64,000 nucleotides of DNA, from the NCBI GenBank assembly GCA_037951165.1, contig JBBDHG010000157.1, positions 1 through 64,000 of the forward strand, written 5' to 3'. Each line of letters begins with the position of its first letter. The stretch's first letter is position 1. Shown here one piece after another: positions 46,630 to 59,198 of this stretch. The translations under genes were made by a program, and so were the position numbers. This DNA is from Lophius americanus (Eukaryota; Chordata; Actinopteri; Lophiiformes; Lophiidae). The notes beneath the pieces were generated by a model that worked only from the letters and a program-made list of their open reading frames with translations, searched no databases and had not been told where the DNA came from.

Positions 46630-46975
46630 GTAATCCCACCAGTGACTTCTGGGTCTGCTCCCAGTTGGAACCGCCTGGAAAACCTCCAAAGGGAGGCCCA
46701 GAGGAGGAAACCTAATAAGGACGCGGAGGAGCAGCGCCTCCGGTCTGAGCTCCCTCCCTACGTCTGATTTCATCCCTCTAACTCTGTGGTTGAGACGACT
46801 TATCTGACATCCTTCTGGCTGTTTGTAGGTGTGATATTATTCTTCTGTCAGTCAGAACTCATGACCGTAGGTTAGGGTAGGAACCAGAATCCAGAGCTTT
46901 GGCTCCGGCCTCGGGCGCCTCTTCATCACAACTGTCCGGTACCACGTCTATCCTACTATTTTCCCGTCGCTCATA
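46630..46975. mobile_element. Teleost non-LTR retrotransposon remnant
   Basis: GGAGGAGCAGCGCCTCCGGT, CTGAGCTCCCTCCC and CATGACCGTAGGTTAGGGTA, then GGTACCACGTCTATCC, follow the order of a very common fish LINE-derived repeat from memory. The family name and orientation are uncertain. Confidence 0.55.
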
Positions 46976-48089
46976 AACGAGATGCTTTAACTCCGTTGCT
47001 CGTGGCAGCAACCGACCCACAACCCGGAGGGAGCAACAGAACATCTCCCAGAATCCAGTCATGAGCTTAAGACAGGTGTTTTGACGGCAGCCTTGATTTT
47101 CTGACGGGACGCTTGAAAGATTTCTCAGTCTAAAGGGAACCGAGTGTTTGCTGATGGAGTGAAGTGGAATCTTCTTCTTTTTCCTGCAACTTTGTTTTGT
47201 TGTTCATTTTTCATTCTTTACTATTTTCATTTTATTGACACGATGCGAGTCATCTACCGGTCCTTCCATGTTTACTGGGTTTTAATCATCTGTTGTTGGA
47301 AGATCGTGCCTTTATTGATGTAAATGTTTAATATAAATAACTCTGTAAATCTGTAAATCTTGAATTTTGCATAATTTAAAGTTGCACATGTTGATTTTAG
47401 CATTAACTTTTTGCCACATTTAGCTCCAAACAAAGTTTAAAAACCAGTGTCGCATTTTTAATGTCGAAATATAAACGTTAAATCTACATAAATGTTAAAT
47501 CTAAATGTCCAACCTAAATGTTTGAAACAAAACTAAACACTAAAAACCGATGTTCTTCCTGCAGCTTTTATTTAAGTACTTCCGTTGACGTCAGGGTAAA
47601 ATTAGAATTTTAGCTCAATATGTTAGCTTTGTGCTTAGCATTAAGTCTCAACGATAAAAGGACAAAGTTCATAAATATATATATTTTTTAAAGTGACTTT
47701 AAACATTTGATACGTTTGTTTTTTAAACGCTACGTTACCGTTAGCAACAGTCGACATTTAAAGTGTGAGCAGCCTGAACTAAAATGTTACGCTGAACCAA
47801 CAGCCGCTCAGAAACGTGGTCGATGACAACGACATGTTGTCGAGCACATGTTCATAAAACGTGAGTGGAGGAGTGGAGGAGGAAGGAGGTGAAGGACGGG
47901 GCACCTGCTCCAGAAAGGACCGTTATCTTCTAACGGCACGGTTGTGACGTCTAACGAATTCATTAACATATTTTAAACACAGTCTGTTCTCAGTCTGCTC
48001 GCTCGCTAAAACAGCGTACTGTATTTTACAACCTTGTTCGCACCTACGCAAAACTGGAGACCTAATTAAGATTTACACTTGTTCTCGTT
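46976..48089. other. No gene seen
   Basis: AT-rich unique-looking DNA. Confidence 0.5.
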
Positions 48090-48300
48090 TAACTTTCTCG
48101 GCGCCATTTTCTGCTGCACTAGCCCGACTCGCATGAAGAAGACCTGCGAAGAAAAAGGCTGGATTGTAACGAGAGGATGAGAGAATATACGTGTGACTGA
48201 ACCTGTTTATAATATCAGCCAGCGGTTGCATGTATATGAGTAAGGGGCCGAGGATGGAGCCCTGGGGAACGCCGCAGGGCAAATGGGCCAACGAGGAGGA
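48090..48300 (-). mobile_element. LINE reverse-transcriptase fragment
   Basis: Minus-strand translation gives LPCGVPQGSILGPLL, IYMQPLADIINRFS and HTYIL, matching the RT motif B region of L2/Rex-like LINEs. A short deletion removes residues between LL and IYM, and YADD is missing. The open frame continues into unrelated sequence to 48073. Confidence 0.8.
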
Positions 48301-48344
48301 GGAGGCGTTAACTATTTGAGATTTTTGCCAATTATTCAATTATT

Positions 48345-48560
48345 GCCAGAATATTTGAGGTAAAGCTCCATCTAGTGTCGGAAATAAGCCGAAATGACTC
48401 CAGTTCTTCCTCACACTTAAGTCTATGTGGGTACAGAATTGGAGAATGATCCATGACATCGTTTTGGAGTTCTCGCTTTAAAACGACAGATCTGCGGCGG
48501 CGGCGATGACGATTCCATAATATCCCCGACTTTCTCGGGAAAACAAAGAATGATGTCATG
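48345..48560 (-). repeat. Dispersed family, 5' portion
   Basis: AGCTCCATCTAGTGTCGGAA, CTCCAGTTCTTCCTCACACT and the end GACTTTCTCGGGAAAAC. Read on minus, the end is CCCGAGAAAGTCGGGGATAT. Confidence 0.78.
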
Positions 48561-49445
48561 AATATTTATGAGCAGGTGGCGCCTGGCATGTCTTTGTATG
48601 AGTGGGTGAATGCTTTGATCTACCACACGTCAGCAGGTCCGTGAGCGAGGGATTCCAATGGCCGCCTATATCAGGTGGCGTTCTCCTCTCTGCTTGTTTC
48701 CAAAGACTGAGACGCCGTCTTGTTGAGTTTTCACCTCAAGCAGTGAATTAATAAGCAAATTCTTCACGTACTCCTTCTCCGTGTCACCGGCGTTGACGAT
48801 CCCTCTCGCTGGCGCCGTGTTTTTTCACGCTGCCCTCCTCCAACGCCCTGAATTCATCAACGTCCGACCACATTGTCATATATTTTCACGCGTAATGAGC
48901 AAAACGCCACAGAGTTCCTCAACGTGGTTCATGAATCTGAATAAAGCCGAGGCGCTGTCAGTACCGGATGTAGAACTACGTGCGGTCATGTGAGTGGCGT
49001 GTACAAAGCCATCTGTGCAGATGGCGTGTTTTTTTTGTAACATCGAATCACTCAACCGTGTGTGGCGCTTTCATCAGCGCACGTAATTGTTCCGCCGCGA
49101 GATGAAGCATTTGTCGACCTGATGATGGATGACGCGCCGTCCAGATAGCGGCAGATGTGGATTAGCAGATACAAACACGACGTTTGAGCATCGGCGATCC
49201 TTAGCGGATGCTGTGACGGGTTTATTGATGAGCTTCAAACGCTAAAGACTTGAGACCGGTGGAGGAGGCTGTGAAAGCAGATCTTTAAAGCTAATTGTAG
49301 TTAGCTTCTGTTCCTGGAGCTTCTTGACGCTTCAAATCGGCCGCCGGTCCGAGAAAAAACTCATTTGTTTTCTTTTCTTTTACTCTAGATTCATTCAGAA
49401 CACTCGGAAAAAAGTCCAACACCTGACTTGAATGAACCAAACAAT
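48561..49445. other. No gene seen
   Basis: Unique-looking DNA. Confidence 0.5.
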
Positions 49446-49600
49446 CAGCCATAATATTATAACCTCCAGGCTAATGTTGTGAAGGTCCAACAAAAACAAA
49501 TCTGATACCTGAAGTCCAACGTTGAGCTTTGGTATCAGGCCCTGAAGCGTTGGCCGCAGATCTATTAGGTTCTGGACGTTGTCATTTGTGGCCTCCAGTG
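49446..49600 (-). mobile_element. Tc1/mariner 3'-end fragment
   Basis: CAGCCATAATATTATAACCT (49446-49465), then GGCTAATGTTGTGAAGGTCC, matches the inverted 3' end of the Tc1-like family. Later sequence diverges. Confidence 0.7.
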
Positions 49601-49629
49601 ACGATACTTCTTATATTCTCCAAAATTTC

Positions 49630-49870
49630 GGAGATATTATTTTATCGGAATTGATGCGTACGCCTCTGCAGATCATTTTGTGTTACGCGACAATTCAAAA
49701 ACAATTTCGTAGGTTATTTTAGAATTTATACGCCGGTAGATCTTAGTGTGAGGAAGAACTGGATCATTACTTCTCTACTACTGATATTTTTCACACTAAG
49801 GGGTGTTATCAGCAAAAGTTTATGGGACATAAATTGTTTGGGGAGTCCGTTTTTCTAGAAAATACGGTTG
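49630..49870 (+). repeat. Dispersed family, diverged copy
   Basis: GGAGATATTATTTTATCGGA, CGACAATTCAAAAACAATTTC, TGTGAGGAAGAACTGGATCA and CACACTAAGGGGTGTTATC are recognisable but diverged. Confidence 0.65.
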
Positions 49871-52289
49871 ATAACAGTTCTGTGTTCTGATTGGATGTGG
49901 AAATAAATTCAAATGAAATAGATTACACTGCAAAAACTGTGAGGTAGAACCCTCAGACGTCACAAGAGAAGGCCCCGCCTCTTCATCAGGAACAACGACC
50001 GTTCACGCAATCGCTCCCAAGGCAATTTAAAAATGTCGACACCTCGATTACTAATAGTGGTTCTTTTGTTCAAACTAATTAACAAGAATAATATAACGAT
50101 CATATAGAAGATTTCACAATAAAACCTACCGACGTATTTTTTTTATCTTCACAGTGAAGAAATAACACTATAATCAGTCAGAGTCAATTATTTGTAATTA
50201 CATGTGTTGGAACAACGGCCCCTTCAAGCTCCCCGCCTTATTATCGTCTCAACGCTAATTAGGTGTAATAAAGAACTTATCTGTGGATCTGCGGAGGCTC
50301 TGAGCGGACGGGAACCCAAACAAGACAAACGGCTGTTTGATGAAGATGGAGCTTTCGGGATCCACGCTCCTGTGTCTTATTCCAAGTTTTTTCTTTTTCC
50401 TTGTTTCGTTTCATCGTATTTGTTTTTCTTCTGAGCGTCTCGGGTTCACGCTGGGTTCATGCTGGGTTTCATGCTACGTTGCACGTGAACTGCTGGTGCT
50501 GTGGCTCCAGACTTGAGTCATCATCAGAGGAAGCCCGTTCTCTCAGGCCTTTCAGACATAAACACCACGTAGACTGTCTTCACCAGACAGAGGACAACAG
50601 TTGCTGCTAACGGGCTCAGGATGATTTATATTCAGGTCCAAATCATGACTCTTATATCAGTTACAATAGAGGTCCAGACCAATCAGAAAGCCTTTGTAGA
50701 AGAGAACCTGAGTCCGGATCCTATGCCCTTCTTTAAGGGGTCGATTGAGGGCCCATTGAGAGTGGAAGACACATTCCACTGACAGCATATGGGCTGTCAG
50801 GTATGTCCTCTGCTCTCTGGACATGGACAAATCTCTGGTTCTGACGTTTTAGCCTTATGGCTGCAGTCATGTGACCTTGAGAGTGTGACCACCCTCATGT
50901 TGTTGATGTTCATGTTTCATGACATTGTTTGACTTCACTGCTCGCTAAATAAAGTTGTGTTAAAAGTCAAAGTCTTATCCTTTGTGGTTTGATTCAGCCT
51001 TAAGCTAGATACACACTAGAGGATAGAAGGCCCGATTTATTGTCCCCCCAAACTCAAACCCACTCAGACCTACTTTTCTCACTCTCTTTATCTCTACACA
51101 CATTATTTACCCACATAAGACTAATGCTACTTCATGTTAGCGTCCTCCCGTCTCACACGGCACCTTTGGATCTTGATCAAAGGTCAATATTGGATCAATA
51201 TTGCAGACTTTCCCCGGCCTGATTCCATCTTTCACAGCAGCACCGGTTCGGATACTTCTGTCTCATGTGTAGCAAACTATAAGCGAGTTAAGTGTTTCCA
51301 CGTGAGTTACAGCCTGGAGGTTTTTAAAACCTGGAGTAAAAGTGTCTGAGCGGCTGATCTTTGACCTTTCGCATGGAAACCTGCTGAATTCATCAGCAAC
51401 TGCAGAAGCTTTTATTTTGAAAAGTTTGGACAGATGGTTTCGTTTTTTTTCCCCACCGGCGAGTCAAGGTGAAGGTGCCGCCGTCGTAGATTACACAGCT
51501 GGTCTTCCATTGCTGCTAAATCTGTGCAGCACAGCCGCCAGAGGGCGGGACTTATGTATCGCAAACAGGGTGTTTGAGGGCGGGCGTTGCCTCGACGTCC
51601 CTCCAGGCCGTCTGCGGCGTGAACGAGCGGCCGCTGTCACTGAGTGATTGCGTAGAGATGCTGTTTGGGTCGGCCCCCCGGGCCACTTTGTTGCCACATG
51701 TTTAAACTATTACTAGAGATGTGTCATGGGCCTCCAGGCCCAACAGAACCAGAGTTTACATTAAATATGTATCCCGCGTTGAGGCCCATGGGTTCCATAT
51801 GTTGGAGTGACTTCAGAGGAAAGATGGCACACCTCTTTTATGTAAGGAGAAAATTCAAATGTGGAGAAAGCGATGGCTTCGGGCAGAAGTTGCCGGTCGG
51901 ATCCGCTGCTCAGCAGAACAAGCTGGGATAGAGAGGTAAAAAAGGGGAGTCTGTTCTTTTTTAACGAGCATCGCTGGTTTCCAGGTGAGGGAGGATGTAA
52001 GGAGCAGGATGTTCCTGGGAACAGTCACACTTTCTGACTTTGTTGTTTTAATGAAAGGTTCAAATAAAACATTTATTTATATTGGTGCCAAGTAGAACCT
52101 TTTCTTTTTTGTTTGTTTTTAAGTCTGGTTTCTATCAGGTATAAAGTCGGATCCATCCCTCCTTCAGGCATCTTCTGTCGGTAAATACAGATTTCCTTTC
52201 AATCAGGCGCTGAATGTCCAGAAGCTGAAGAGTTTGAGGAACAGTTGCAGCCGGAAAGTCTTATGGAACCACACACAGATCCTGCGTGT
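49871..52289. other. No gene seen (2.4 kb)
   Basis: Unique-looking DNA. A GCTAAATAAAGTTGTGTT polyadenylation-like site lies near 50944 without an identifiable transcript. Short frames lack domains. Confidence 0.4.
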
Positions 52290-52430
52290 TAACGATATAA
52301 CGCAAAAACTACTCAATGATTCACTTTCAAATTTAATACCCAGATAGGCCTTAATGTGAGGAAGAACTGGAGTGATTTAAGGAAAGGTGGATTTTGTATG
52401 TTGTCCACTAATGGGGCCCATTTCACCTGT
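52290..52430 (+). repeat. Dispersed family, 5' fragment
   Basis: TGTTAACGATATAACGCAAAA, TGTGAGGAAGAACTGGAGTG and CACTAATGGGGCCC. Confidence 0.68.
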
Positions 52431-53488
52431 GTCATTGTCGTTTGTGCTTTCATTCTGTTCTGTGTTCTTTTTTGGGGGGGTTGGGTCTTATTTACATTCG
52501 ATCCGTTAATGTCTCTCGTTTTTGCTTCTATTGGAAATATATGTAAGAATAGAACTGTTATTAACTGGAGGCTGAGCGTCTCCTCTGAGATGCTTCACTC
52601 CTCTCGGTACTTTCTCACATGTTCAAATATGTAGCGTTGTGCATTTGTTCTGCTCCTCCTTCATCAACATGGGTGGCTTTTCAACGGAGGCACGTTACAG
52701 ATCCAGATGCACACGCATACCTTCTGCATCTGAATTAGACTCGGAGGGATTTGCCAAGACTGCGGTACTGGATGCTGTGGGAAGGAGACTGGTCTCGATG
52801 TACATTTATCTCTGATGAAAAGGAGGGAGAACCGAGTCCGTTTCAACTTCTAATCTCCAGAGGCGCTTTTCTCCATGTAGCAACCACCGCCGTTTTCCAC
52901 TAAAGCCAATACTATCCGTCTTCAAAAGAACAAATTGTGGAAAAGTTAAGTGGATGTATGGGTTAGTGCTGGAACCGTGTTCCCATGCTTTCCGTGTTTT
53001 AAGCTGTTTATTTTGGGTCGGAAAAAGGAGTGAGCGTAGGTTGGACCAGTCTGAGAGAGAGGGGGGAGCTGCTAACTTCTCCCGAGTGAGTGTTGAGCTG
53101 TTGAGAGAAACTTTGGCCGGATGGGCCGGGCGGAGCAGGGCGGGCCTCCTGAACGGTAGCCTGTTGGAAAGAGAGTTGTTTGAATGGCGGTAGACAGAAG
53201 GCTGAGTCAGCCGGCATGCCGCTGAGGAATGACTGTTAGGTTGTCTACCTCGTTATGGAGGGAGTGAGTGTTCATGTGTTCATGGCCACTGCTCTGAGCA
53301 ATGGGTGAGGGTGGGTGTTTTTGTTTGCACCATGTACTTCTACCCATGGGTGTGTACTCTGGGACGGTTTCAGGTAGTGCCGGTTGATGGAAGGGTTGTT
53401 TTTTTTTTAGAGCGAGCATCTGGAGAAGCAGACTTAAAGGTTTCTCTGGGCTTTCTGGGAAAACTGGGTGAGATGGAGAGGTGGTGAA
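52431..53488. other. No gene seen
   Basis: Unique-looking DNA. Confidence 0.5.
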
Positions 53489-53511
53489 GGGGGGGGGGGG
53501 GGGGGGGGGGG
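53489..53511 (+). repeat. (G)23 homopolymer
   Basis: Uninterrupted G tract in G-rich surroundings. Confidence 0.9.
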
Positions 53512-54220
53512 TCAGTCAGAGCTGGTGAGGGTCAGTCTGGTGGTTGTGCCTTCAGCTGGTTCTCATTATGGGGCTAATGTGACACTCTGATCTTAAACAC
53601 TCTGACTTTGCAGACCCAGGTTCAAGCCGGATATGGGTTTTTGGGAGGCCCCCTTCACTGCAGCTTCTGTATCACAGTTTCTCTCCTCGGAGCACTGGGA
53701 GATTTGGGGGCCTTGTTTAAAGAAGGGGCTAGCTGTCAAAGTCGGTCATGGAAAACTGTGGAGCTATGAAGCTGAAGGGGGGTCTCCGGTACTCTAAAAA
53801 TCCAGTTGCAGTAATTTGGTGAATTAGAGCCGAGCAGAGAAAAAGTTGTTTGGTAAAAGTCGTCAGAGTCATTTTTCTTGTGCAATTTCTTCGTATGTTG
53901 CGTCACACGGCAGTAAGAGCTGCGATAAACACCGCTGGTCTGACTGTTTGTGCTTCATCTCCACCAAAGTGCACCAAGAAGTGTGGCCGGTGACAGAGTT
54001 CAGAAAATGAGCTTTTAAGAAAAACCTTTGGTTTTTAACTGGCAGGAAGTCACTCCAGTCACATGACTGTTCCTCAGTTGTACTAGTTTCTTTTAGTTTT
54101 CATCTATTACTACTTTATAGATTGTCGGAGCTGCTGGAATGCTTCAATTTCTCTGTTGGGATTAATAAAGTTTATACAGGAAATACAAATTATTATTTGT
54201 ATTTATTAGATTTTTAGTTT
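53512..54220. other. No gene seen
   Basis: Possible tRNA-like CAGGTTCAAGCC at 53618 without other support. Confidence 0.45.
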
Positions 54221-54320
54221 GTTGTTATTATTATTATTATTAATAATAATAATAATTAATAATAATAATAATAATAATAAAATAATAATATCATTATTAT
54301 CATTAATGTTATTATTATTA

Positions 54321-54351
<31 letters not shown>

Positions 54352-54420
54352 CATCATTATTATTATCATTAATATTGTTATTATTATCATTATTATTATT
54401 ATCATTAATATTATTAGTAA
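54221..54420. repeat. (TTA)n / (TAA)n trinucleotide array with strand switches
   Basis: TTA units switch to TAA near 54240 and back to TTA/TCA near 54295, making inverted repeats that could form cruciforms. Confidence 0.95.
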
Positions 54421-55191
54421 AGGGTTAAATGACATAAATGAAATAAATTGAGTGTGATAGAAAACATTTTTTTCAGTAAGTTTTGAGTTTTAATGAATTT
54501 AATTTAAATCAGAGTTGATCATTTATCTTCAGGCAACATGATCGGGCACCTAAACGCGATCCTGGACTTTGAACTGGAGTATTGCATCAGTTCCACAGAG
54601 AGAGAAAGGAAAAGAATCGGTTTATTTATGGGATCTGTCTGCCCTTCCAGAACACAAGCCCACCTGAAGCCCCCCCGTCCAGCGCGGCGTCCCCCCGCAC
54701 TGGACCTTAGCTGAGCGGGCGCAGGTCCTGAATCTCTCTCAGCCTGCTGACGCTTTAAAGTGGAAAGATTTACGACGTTGAGCTGCTGCTCAGCAAAGTG
54801 TTTCCCACTGAGAAGCCAACGTCAGGCGGATAATTAGCGCTGAAGTGAGTGATGCCTGCGCCGTGACAAAAGGCCACTATGAGGCGAGGCTCAATGCAGC
54901 CATTGATGAAGGGGGCGGAGCCGGAAAGAGTCTGGAGCTCACCGACGTCGTCGCATTTCTATACTGAGGGCGGTTAGGGGGGCTCCAACAGCTTAAGCGT
55001 TCTTTCACACCTAAAGTTGGGACCACCTCCATAATGTCAGACCCTCAGCGGCGTGGAAGTTGCATGTATGATGTTAGCGTTAAACCTCCAGAGCTCCGTC
55101 TGCTCACGCTTAGCTAAGTAGCAGGAACTCTCCAAAGGTTCTGATGTACGATTGACATTTTCCGGGAAGAGTTCATTTTTCTTACTGGACA
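54421..55191. other. No gene seen
   Basis: Unique-looking DNA. GCGGATAATTAGCGCTGAAG at about 54827 resembles a regulatory site but is unsupported. Confidence 0.4.
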
Positions 55192-55322
55192 AATGTTAGA
55201 AGACCGGTATCAATCGGACTAATGGTTAGGAAGTTCTGTCCGATAAACTGCTTTTTTCGTAAAAAGCTCCCTCTATCGAGAATACTATGAACTGTTTGAG
55301 TATAACATGATATACGGAGTAC
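55192..55322 (-). repeat. Dispersed family fragment
   Basis: AAGCTCCCTCTATCGAGAAT and TGAGTATAACATGATATACG, preceded by CAATCGGACTAATGGTTAGG. Confidence 0.65.
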
Positions 55323-55363
55323 GTACGGAGGCAGCAACTTTCCAGGTCGTGTCTCTGGACGAA
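55323..55363 (+). repeat. 41-bp exact direct repeat, copy 1
   Basis: Starts GTACGGAGGCAGCAACTTTC; identical to 55752-55792. The two flank a SINE. Confidence 0.93.
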
Positions 55364-55440
55364 TATATCCTCCAGTCAAGGATGTCAGTGTGACGTTGTA
55401 TTCGGGGTTGGGGGAATAGCCATAACCAAACGAAAGAAAA

Positions 55441-55690
55441 CTTCTGAAGGGGAATGTCTGGCAGCTGGACAGTTCAGTGGGTTTGGGGTTCAAATCCCCA
55501 ACTCCAGTCTGGACCTCTAGGCAAGGTCTAAGGTAAAAAAAACCTTCTTTTACCAGCCACGTCTAGTGACGGTCCAAAGCCCGGTTAAATGGAAGGGCAG
55601 TCCCAGGGAGGGCAGCCGACATAGAAAACTTATTCCAGATCAAAATGCAGAACGAGACGATCTGCCGTGGCGAAGAAGTTTATGCCTGTA
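55441..55690 (+). mobile_element. tRNA-derived SINE
   Basis: A perfect B-box-like GGTTCAAATCC (55488-55498) has an upstream GCAGCTGGACAGTTCAGTGG head. The body GGTCCAAAGCCCGGTTAAATGG and GACGATCTGCCGTGGCGAAG tail match the copy at 18397. Confidence 0.7.
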
Positions 55691-55751
55691 TGGCGTGAGT
55701 AATCGAATCGTACAGCTGTTACATTCATCAAATTATATCGACACCATTCTT

Positions 55752-55792
55752 GTACGGAGGCAGCAACTTTCCAGGTCGTGTCTCTGGACGAA
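55752..55792 (+). repeat. 41-bp exact direct repeat, copy 2
   Basis: Identical to 55323-55363. Directly after it is a 12-bp perfect hairpin (GGACGAAGAACT, 55786-55820). Confidence 0.93.
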
Positions 55793-55820
55793 GAACTTGA
55801 ACCGGCCGAGTTCTTCGTCC

Positions 55821-56279
55821 GACTAAAAGGAAGACGGATGAAACACATTCAACATATCGTTTCATAAACTCAACGATATGTTTGAAGTCCAAATCAAAAT
55901 GTGGGAAAGCATCATGACGATCTGAGGCAGGAACATGTGGGAGATGGTGAGGGAACTCGGGGAACCACAGTGAGGGAACCCAGAACCGCCTGATGGTAGA
56001 AAGCACCAACGGGGAGATGGAGACTCCGGAGGAAGGAAAATAAACCTTCGATCCAGTTCAGGAAATAAACCAAACACGAGCGTCTGTTTATTTTCCTGAG
56101 TGTAATTTTTTTTTTTTATTCCTCCGTGTATTTATTTGTTGGTGGGAGGACTTGGGCATGTCGTGGTTCAGAACCAATTCAATATTGAAGTAGATCCAGA
56201 TGAACAGAAGACCCAGGAATATTTCTTTTTCACTTTCTCTGAGATAGGGCTTTATTTTCACATTTCACTCAATCACAGG
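55821..56279. other. No gene seen
   Basis: Unremarkable DNA. Confidence 0.5.
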
Positions 56280-56478
56280 TTAACTACCAGGAAACCGTTG
56301 ATACGTCGTATAAATCGTACTTTAATCTAAAAGTTCATATTTTACTCACCAGGGGGAGCTTTAAAGAAAAAAGAAATTCTGTTATTTTGGACATAACTTG
56401 ACATTTAATTTGTGGAGTTCAATCAGGAGGGGTTGTTCGTAGAAAGCAGGGGATTTGGGGACTTGAGGGGATATACCA
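56280..56478 (+). repeat. Dispersed family, 3' portion
   Basis: TTTTACTCACCAGGGGGAGC, ACATTTAATTTGTGGAGTTCAATC and a variant terminal module AAAGCAGGGGATTTGGGGAC. Confidence 0.75.
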
Positions 56479-56522
56479 AACAGTACCAAAGTTAAAACTA
56501 CAGTTTTAACTTTGGTACTGTT
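56479..56522. other. Perfect 21-bp hairpin
   Basis: AACAGTACCAAAGTTAAAAC plus T is exactly inverted after a 2-bp spacer. It sits where the dispersed copy ends. Confidence 0.93.
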
Positions 56523-56688
56523 GGACTTCAAAAGAGCTTTGAGGTCTAGTTTGTACCCGTCTAGATTTTAATTCAAAGAGAGAGACCTGAATCCAGTTGG
56601 AATCTGCATTTGTAGAATATTTGTCAAACGTTTATTCTGAGCCCCATAGGCCATATTTTAAATGTTCAATGATTTGCCAATACATCAG
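56523..56688. other. No feature seen
   Basis: Unremarkable DNA. Confidence 0.5.
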
Positions 56689-56928
56689 TGGGCTGAACAG
56701 AGACGCTGAAGTGGAAAGTGCAGGAGACGAGCGGCTGAAGACTATCTAAGAGATACTCAGAGAGTTTGTTGGAGTTGTCAGTAGATTTGGGGGCTGGCAG
56801 TAACTAAAGCTAAGGTTCTGTTGTGCCTCATAGCGGAGGTTCAGGCTCTCTGAGTGCTTCTTCTAATTATTTTTAAGTATCCAATCTTTGTGCGTGAAAG
56901 TATCATATACCGATTTTGAGAAACCAGG
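56689..56928 (+). repeat. Duplication D, copy 1
   Basis: Shares GTGGGCTGAACAGAGACGCT, GAGTTTGTTGGAGTTGT, GAGGCTCTCTGAGTG-type and GAAAGTATCAT/ACCGAT blocks with 59060-59327. Confidence 0.88.
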
Positions 56929-58866
56929 ATGGGGGGGACAAGCCAAAGTGTGCAGATTATGAAGACCTGGAAAAACCCTTCATTCAAGTCGTGTCGGGGG
57001 AAAAGTAAACCTCAGATTGGGGCCTAAAATAAGCAACATTAGAATAATTTAGCTTAATTATCCGTACTAATCGGCAGACGCAGAAACACGACGACTCTGG
57101 ACCTCCTGGTTCTCCGGTCCAGTGTTGACATTGTAAATATTCCAGGTTCAAGCGACCGTACGGTACTTAACCGCCGTCTCATTTCCTCCCGTTATTACCT
57201 TCGGCCCGTCACGGGCTGCGGAACAGAACCAGAACGCTCGAGACCAGCCATGCCTCACACCCGCCCACCTCCGAGAGAGAACGCAACCATCGTACAGAAG
57301 CTTTATTGATCTTCAGGGCGCAGACACAGACAAAGAAACGAGATGAGACGTTTGTCCTTGTAGAGGTTTCGTGACTAATGGTCCAGACGGCGTCTCCATT
57401 TCTGTCTTCCTGTTCTCCGCCGCCTCGCCGTGTGAACTCTTACAGGAATTCGTTACCAGTGTGTTAAAATGTCTTTCCGTCTATAAACATCCCTGCTCTG
57501 GAGGAGGATAAACAGAAAGTCGCAGCCTTTATGCATAAACAGTCACTCGTTAGGAGTGTTCGGTTTTTTTTTTGAGGATCCAGCAGGGGAACTTGTGTTT
57601 GAGGGGAGGGGGGGTCCGCTGGGCGTGGAAGGACAAGCCTAGTTGAGTCCTCTGATGTCACTGGGTTTATTTTAACAAGACCCGCCCACTGGGGCCGTTG
57701 ACGGCATCCGCCGCCACGGGCCGAGCTGACAGAGGCACGCTTTGTAACGATCCAGTCCTAAACCGCAGCAGAACCCCGGGTCGCCACAACGCTTCTGTTC
57801 ACGGCCGTGTTTGTGTTGCGCCAGTGAGCTCATCGGCCCAAAGTCATTAGGAGACCTTCAGTCGAGCGTGATGAGCCAACAATTTGTGAATTCACCTTAT
57901 TTGGCGCTCCTGCGAGGACGGCTGTTTACCCTGTGGTTTCAAACCCCGACCCACAAAATCCAGAAGGTCCCATTGTGCGCTGAGGAGGCAACACAATATT
58001 TCTTTTGTTTCGCTGCTGCCTGGAGGAGAGAGGAAAGTTCCCACAGAACTGACGCCCGGCCAACCCTGATGGAAACGTTTTCACTGGCAGCTCTGCAGGA
58101 CAGTGAACAGCAGCGGAGAAGAGGTCTACCTCAGTACCAAACATCTCCAGGCACACTTTCCTTTACTGTGAGAAATGTCAGGGTCAAGCGTTGCACCCAA
58201 TGTGATTTGATTTGATCCGGTTGGTTCCATGCGCTCATTCGTTTCATCCTAGAAGCCCCGCCCCCTTTTCACAGTAAGAGAATAATAAAGACTGAAACGA
58301 AGGCAAAGAAACCTTAAAGTTAAAAACCTGAGTCTACAAAAATAAAGCGATCTTTCCAGATCTCTTCTGAGCTCTGACAGTTTGGTTTTGGCATTCTGGA
58401 GGGGGGGGGAGTGGTCTTCCCCGCCGTCATGTGAGGAACGTAATCGGATAAACCCTCAAAAACCATAATAGCTGAGTGGATCTCTGAGGGACTGAAAACA
58501 TATGACTGATATTTGAAATGCTCTGAGGGGAGACAGGCCCACCAGGAATTTGCGGACTCAACGAGGGAGACTAAGATTATTTTTGAGGGAGACTTTAAAA
58601 CGTTCAGATTTGCTGATAGGCTGCAGTGATGTGGACAGAAAGGTCATGCAAAGGTCACACCGGATGGATTCCAGGGACCGACTCGTCCGTCCAGTTGGTA
58701 TTAGTTTGACTCGTGTTTTCTTTCACTTCAGTCTGTCCCCATTTTTTCTTTGCCTCGTTTTTATTTTCTTATCCTCCAGGCGTCTAATAATCCTGTGTTC
58801 TGCCATTATCACAGTTACTGCCTCTGCCAAAGATGTTCTGTTTTTAGTTCTGGTCCGTCTCTCTGT
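56929..58866. other. No gene seen (1.9 kb)
   Basis: Frames at 57811-58215 and 58550-58930 have no recognisable domain. Confidence 0.4.
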
Positions 58867-58890
58867 CTGTTTGTTTGTTTGTTTGTTTGT
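58867..58890. repeat. (GTTT)n microsatellite
   Basis: About six units. Confidence 0.9.
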
Positions 58891-59059
58891 GAGCAGGATT
58901 ATGGAAAAATTAAAGGACCTACAGGTTTGAGACGTTTGGTAAAGTTACATGTTTTGCAGCATTTGAAATAAAATATATAAGCCGTCTGAAGTAGTGACGT
59001 CACAACCTGGCTTCCTTTGATTCCTTTGATGTTCATTTGGGGGTGGTGCTGGGAGCTGA

Positions 59060-59162
59060 GTGGGCTGAACAGAGACGCTGAAGTGGAGTTTGTTGGAGTT
59101 GTGGTTAGATATAGAGGCTGGCAGTACATCTGACATTAATGGAGGAATCTGCAGGAATCTTC

Positions 59163-59198
<36 letters not shown>

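Noticed and set aside
50944..50955. Polyadenylation signal of a gene (AATAAA)
   Set aside because: AATAAA is common in AT-rich DNA and no exon is recognised upstream.
55441..55510. A functional tRNA gene around the GGTTCAAATCC box
   Set aside because: No cloverleaf with a proper acceptor stem or anticodon arm could be paired; the SINE body and tail follow.
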